DNA of 8,453 bases from Inquilinus sp. GTDB lineage: Bacteria; Pseudomonadota; Alphaproteobacteria; DSM-16000; Inquilinaceae. The DNA is taken from contig JABDIP010000267.1 in assembly GCA_013003675.1 (NCBI GenBank), positions 1-8,453 of the forward strand, in the 5' to 3' direction. A program made the translations under genes and the position numbers. The notes under the pieces are model-generated. The model did no database searches. It was not told the DNA's origin and was given only the letters and a program-made list of their open reading frames with translations. Positions 5,613 to 8,453 of this stretch are shown in pieces (position 1 is the stretch's first letter; the number at the start of each line of letters is the position of its first letter).

Positions 5613-6302
5613 ATGAGTTCCAACAAGAAGATCCTGCTGGTCGACGACGACGACGCGTTGCGCGGCTCGCTTGCCGAACAGCTTCAGCTTCACGAGGAGT
5701 TCGCCACCCACGAGGCGGACACCGCCGCTGCGGCGCTGGAACAGGTGAAGAACACCTATTTCGACTGCATCCTGCTCGATGTCGGCCTGCCCGACATGGA
5801 CGGCCGCGACCTGTGCCGGTTGATGCGGCGGAACGGCGTGCGCAGCCCGATCATCATGCTGACCGGGGTCGACACCGATTCGGACGCGATCCTGGGCCTC
5901 GACAGCGGCGCCAACGACTACATCACCAAGCCGTTCCGGCTCGGCGTGCTGATGGCACGGCTGCGCGCCCAGCTGCGCCAGTTCGAGCAGAGCGAGGATG
6001 CCGTCTTCACCATCGGTCCCTATACCTTCCGGCCCAGCGCCAAGCTGCTGGTCGACGAGGAGAAGAACCAGAAGGTGCGGCTGACCGAGAAGGAAACGGC
6101 GATCCTGAAATATCTCTACCGGGTCGGCAGCAAGGTGGTCGGCCGCGACGTGCTGCTCGGCGAGGTGTGGGGCTACAACGCCGGCGTCACCACCCACACG
6201 CTGGAGACCCACGTCTATCGCCTGCGCCAGAAGATCGAGCGCGACCCGTCGAACGCCGAGCTGCTGGTGACCGAGCCGGGCGGTTACCGCCTCAATCCAT
6301 AG
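5613..6302 (+). CDS. OmpR/PhoB-type two-component response regulator (no adjacent kinase)
   Basis: This 229-residue transcription factor has an N-terminal receiver domain (about 5-122) and a C-terminal OmpR-type winged-helix DNA-binding domain (about 133-229). The acidic pocket is the VDDDDA run at 10-15. The phosphoacceptor is Asp56 in LLDVGLPDMDG, the switch Thr is in MLTG (Thr84), and the conserved Lys is in ITKPF (Lys106). The DNA-binding part shows LTEKETAILKYL, the VWGYNAGVTTHTLETHVYRLRQKIE recognition-helix region shortened here to its key words TLETHVYRLR, and the wing TEPGGYRL. I prefer ATG 5613 because GAAGGG (5601-5606) sits 6 nt before it; the ATG at 5607 directly abuts that site and would add two residues. 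No histidine kinase lies beside it in this window, so the partner and regulon are unknown. Its 3' end overlaps the convergent MFS gene by 11 bp. Confidence 0.95.
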   Translation: MSSNKKILLVDDDDALRGSLAEQLQLHEEFATHEADTAAAALEQVKNTYFDCILLDVGLPDMDGRDLCRLMRRNGVRSPIIMLTGVDTDSDAILGLDSGANDYITKPFRLGVLMARLRAQLRQFEQSEDAVFTIGPYTFRPSAKLLVDEEKNQKVRLTEKETAILKYLYRVGSKVVGRDVLLGEVWGYNAGVTTHTLETHVYRLRQKIERDPSNAELLVTEPGGYRLNP

Positions 6303-7497
6303 CCGGCTGGCGTCGCCGGGCCAGGCGAACCGCCAGCCACAGCGAGACCAGAAGGGCCGTTGCCGTGGTGACGGCGAAGACCGGGCCGGCCGCCGTCCAG
6401 CCGCCGGTCGCGTCGAGCAGCCAGGCGAGCAGCAGCGGCCCGGCTAGGACACCGAGATTGCGGCCGGTCATCAGCGTCGCGAAGGCGCCGGCCCGGCCGC
6501 CGCCCTCGATCGCCCGCGGCAGGCCGAACAGGCAGGTCGGCGCGATGCCGGCGCCGATCCCATAGGCGATCAGCGACAGCAGGCCGGGCCAGCCGCCGCC
6601 GGTGACCGGCAACGCCGCCCACACCGCCGCCTGCCCGGCCAGGGCGCCGGCCAGCAACGGCGCCACCGGCACGCCGCGCTTGAGCAGCCAGCCGGTGACG
6701 AGGTTGAAGACGATCAGTACCGCCACCGGCACCGTATAGCCGGCGACCGCGCTGTCCGGCGCCAGGCCGTGCACGGTGACCAGGAAGGTCGGCAGCCAGG
6801 TCATGTAGGCGAAGTACTGCATCGACCACAGGCAGAACACCGCCGCCGACAACCACAGCAAGGGGCGGCTGCCGCCGGTGGCAGCCGTGGCCGCGCCGCG
6901 GCCGGCCACGGCCAGGCCGGCATCGACGCCGGCCGCCGCCCGGCGCGCGGTCCACAGGGCCATCGCGGCGGTGGCGGCCAGCCCGACCCACCACAGCAGC
7001 CGCCAGCCATCCGCCGCCACGGCGAATCGGGCGATCGCGTTGGCCAGCAACTGGCCGGATGGGATCCAGGTGGCGACCAGCCCGGTCGCCAGGGCCGCGT
7101 GCGCCGGGCCGGCATGACGCGCGACCAGCACCGGCCCGACGATCGCCAGTGCGGCGAACCCGGCACCCTCCAACCCGCGCGCCAGCAGCATCGCCATGCC
7201 GGAGCCGGGCAGGACGAGGCCGATGGCGCACCCCGCGGCGAGCAGGGCGAAACCGGCGAACAGATAACGCGGGACGCCGTCGCGCTCGATGAACCGGCCC
7301 AGGAGGGGCGACAGCAACAATCCTGCCAGCGCGTAGACGGACATGAAACCGCCGGCGAGCCGGGCGTCGTGGCCATAGAGCTCGATCAGCACCGGCAGCA
7401 CCGGCGGCAGCTTGAACTGGTGGTAGGCGGCGAGCACCGAGACCAGGGCGCCGAAGGCGACGCCGGCGGCGACCGGGCGCATGGCGGGCGCATTCAT
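6292..7497 (-). CDS. Major facilitator superfamily transporter
   Basis: This 401-residue inner-membrane protein has the hydrophobic pattern of a 12-helix MFS secondary transporter in two six-helix halves. The halves are joined by a loop near residues 184-211 (TARRAAAG through TGGSRP). A motif-A-like loop between helices 2 and 3 reads GRFIERDGVPR (67-77). Aromatic residues cluster in the seventh helix region (FCLWSMQYFAYMTWLP, 221-236). The frame is open upstream to 7614, but that part is hydrophilic and proline- and arginine-rich. I therefore start at ATG 7497, just before the first helix, or possibly ATG 7482 (Met6). No clear SD is visible; instead a GC-rich palindrome abuts the start. The substrate cannot be assigned. 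It is convergent with the response regulator, overlapping it by 11 bp, and divergent from the metallo-hydrolase gene, so shared control with that gene is possible. Confidence 0.9.
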   Translation of the reverse strand: MNAPAMRPVAAGVAFGALVSVLAAYHQFKLPPVLPVLIELYGHDARLAGGFMSVYALAGLLLSPLLGRFIERDGVPRYLFAGFALLAAGCAIGLVLPGSGMAMLLARGLEGAGFAALAIVGPVLVARHAGPAHAALATGLVATWIPSGQLLANAIARFAVAADGWRLLWWVGLAATAAMALWTARRAAAGVDAGLAVAGRGAATAATGGSRPLLWLSAAVFCLWSMQYFAYMTWLPTFLVTVHGLAPDSAVAGYTVPVAVLIVFNLVTGWLLKRGVPVAPLLAGALAGQAAVWAALPVTGGGWPGLLSLIAYGIGAGIAPTCLFGLPRAIEGGGRAGAFATLMTGRNLGVLAGPLLLAWLLDATGGWTAAGPVFAVTTATALLVSLWLAVRLARRRQPAMD

Positions 7498-7622
7498 CGG
7501 CGGACCGCCATATGTGGATTCCCGGCCCGGGCCAGGGCGTTTTGTCTCGACTCGGGTTTCCCGCCCTGCCAGATTCGTTGCCTGTTCCGGGACGTTTCCG
7601 GAGCCGCGAAGCAACAGTGGGC
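7498..7622. other. 125-bp divergent region between MFS and MBL-fold genes
   Basis: It contains the start-codon palindrome (7499-7509), the perfect 10-bp palindrome GGCCCGGGCC (7524-7533), and a 7-bp inverted repeat CAGGGCG (7533-7539) with CGCCCTG (7562-7568). I find no convincing -35/-10 pair on either strand, although both genes should be transcribed outward from here. Confidence 0.45.
7499..7509. promoter_or_regulatory. Palindrome next to the MFS start codon
   Basis: GGCGGACCGCC is an odd-centre perfect palindrome one base from the transporter ATG (7495-7497), exactly where a ribosome-binding site should be. It could be a repressor operator or a small RNA hairpin limiting translation. In GC-rich DNA it could also be chance. 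Confidence 0.3.
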
Positions 7623-8453
7623 ATGGGGTCTTCGCCGCCGCCGATGACCGAGAGCAGGGAAATCACCGTCAAGTTCTGGGGTGTCCGCGGCAGTATCGCG
7701 GTGCCCGGCCCGTCGACCGTCAAATATGGCGGCAACACGACCTGCCTGGAAATCCGCTGCGGCAAGGAGTTGCTGGTGATCGACGCCGGCACCGGCGTCC
7801 GCGCCCTTGGCCTGGAACTGGCCCGGGAGAAGCCCGAGCGCATCAACCTGTTCCTGACCCATACCCATTTCGATCATATCTGCGGCATACCCTTCTTCCA
7901 GCCGGCCTATCTGGCGGATTCGCCGGTGCATTTCTGGGCCGGCCATCTGCCCAAGGGCACCCACCTGAAGGATGTGCTGTGCCAGATGATGATGGCGCCG
8001 CTGTTCCCGGTGCCGCTTCACGTCTTCTCCACCTGCCATTATCACGATTTCGACTGCGGCGAGCCGATTTCGCTGGGCGGCGGCGTCAAGCTGACGACCT
8101 GCCCACTGAACCACCCGGACGGCGCGTGCGGCTATCGTATCGAATTCGCCGGCAAGAGCGTCTGCGTGATCACCGACACCGAGCACAAGCGGGGCGAACT
8201 GGATCGCGCGGTGATCGATTTCGTCGCCGGGGCCGACCTGATGATCTACGACGCGACCTACACCGACGGCGAATACCCGAATCATGTCGATTGGGGTCAC
8301 TCGACATGGCAGGAGGCGCTGCGCGTCGGCGACGCGGCGGGCGTCGGCACGGTGGTGCTGTTCCACCACGACCCGGCCCATGACGACGCCTTCATGGACG
8401 ACGTGGCGCAAAAGGCCGACGCGGCACGGCCGGGGACGATAGTCGCCCGCGAG
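7623..8453 (+). CDS. Metallo-beta-lactamase-fold hydrolase, partial at the window end
   Basis: This frame reads open from ATG 7623 to the window edge (277 codons, no stop), so the 3' end is missing, though little should be lost given the usual family size. It encodes a cytosolic MBL-fold hydrolase of the COG1235/Lactamase_B_2 type, with the family opening VKFWGVRGSIAVPGPSTVKY at 16-35. The di-metal site is explicit: THTHFDH (79-85) with His80, His82, Asp84 and His85, then His164 (LNHPDG), Asp185 (ITDTEH) and a late His in GHSTWQEA (226) or LFHHDPAHDD (246-255). Relatives include phosphodiesterase-like and nuclease-like enzymes, and the substrate here is open. Start choice is uncertain: ATG 7644 (Met8) and GTG 7617 are also in frame, and none has a strong SD. 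It is divergent from the MFS gene. Confidence 0.92.
   Translation, partial: MGSSPPPMTESREITVKFWGVRGSIAVPGPSTVKYGGNTTCLEIRCGKELLVIDAGTGVRALGLELAREKPERINLFLTHTHFDHICGIPFFQPAYLADSPVHFWAGHLPKGTHLKDVLCQMMMAPLFPVPLHVFSTCHYHDFDCGEPISLGGGVKLTTCPLNHPDGACGYRIEFAGKSVCVITDTEHKRGELDRAVIDFVAGADLMIYDATYTDGEYPNHVDWGHSTWQEALRVGDAAGVGTVVLFHHDPAHDDAFMDDVAQKADAARPGTIVARE

Noticed and set aside
4649..6565. Very long plus-strand open frame of 638 codons across ribA, the intergenic region and the regulator
   Set aside because: It crosses two well-supported genes in other frames, its product is arginine-rich low-complexity sequence, and stop-free antisense or shifted frames are expected at this GC content.
6284..7846. 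Minus-strand 520-codon frame overlapping the transporter and the MBL gene
   Set aside because: It is a shifted frame of the transporter with arginine- and glycine-rich translation and no membrane segments; the transporter frame gives a coherent 12-helix protein.

Overview
The window is GC-rich throughout, with strong third-position GC bias. Gene content points to an alphaproteobacterium, most likely Rhodospirillales or a neighbouring order. The evidence is a Gram-negative porin with an alphaproteobacterial-type signal peptide, a RibA with a RibB-like N-terminal domain, and short palindromes of a kind I recall from alphaproteobacterial genomes. This assignment is inference. I see no tRNA, rRNA, CRISPR array, transposase or phage gene.

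Layout from left to right: (1) an outer-membrane porin on the minus strand (5-1159). (2) A 427-bp gene-free stretch holding the porin promoter region and a 186-bp element (1383-1568) with 18-bp perfect terminal inverted repeats and a strong central hairpin. (3) A minus-strand JmjC/cupin oxygenase (1587-2783). (4) Divergent from it, a YggS-family PLP-homeostasis protein (2906-3616). (5) Convergent with that, an L,D-transpeptidase-like YkuD protein (3682-4197) directly downstream of (6) a GTP cyclohydrolase II (4217-5374), both on the minus strand and probably co-transcribed. (7) A 238-bp divergent intergenic region rich in inverted repeats. (8) An OmpR-type response regulator with no kinase beside it (5613-6302). 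(9) A convergent MFS transporter (6292-7497) whose 3' end overlaps the regulator by 11 bp. (10) Divergent again, a metallo-beta-lactamase-fold hydrolase starting near 7623 and cut by the window end.

The genes are mostly housekeeping and accessory metabolism (vitamin B2 synthesis, B6 homeostasis, envelope, transport, regulation), not one dedicated system. The only clear two-gene operon is ribA-ldt. The strongest unexplained feature is the structured repeat element between the oxygenase and the porin. The other points of interest are the catalytically empty RibB-like domain fused to RibA, and palindromes placed at promoters, gene ends and one start codon.
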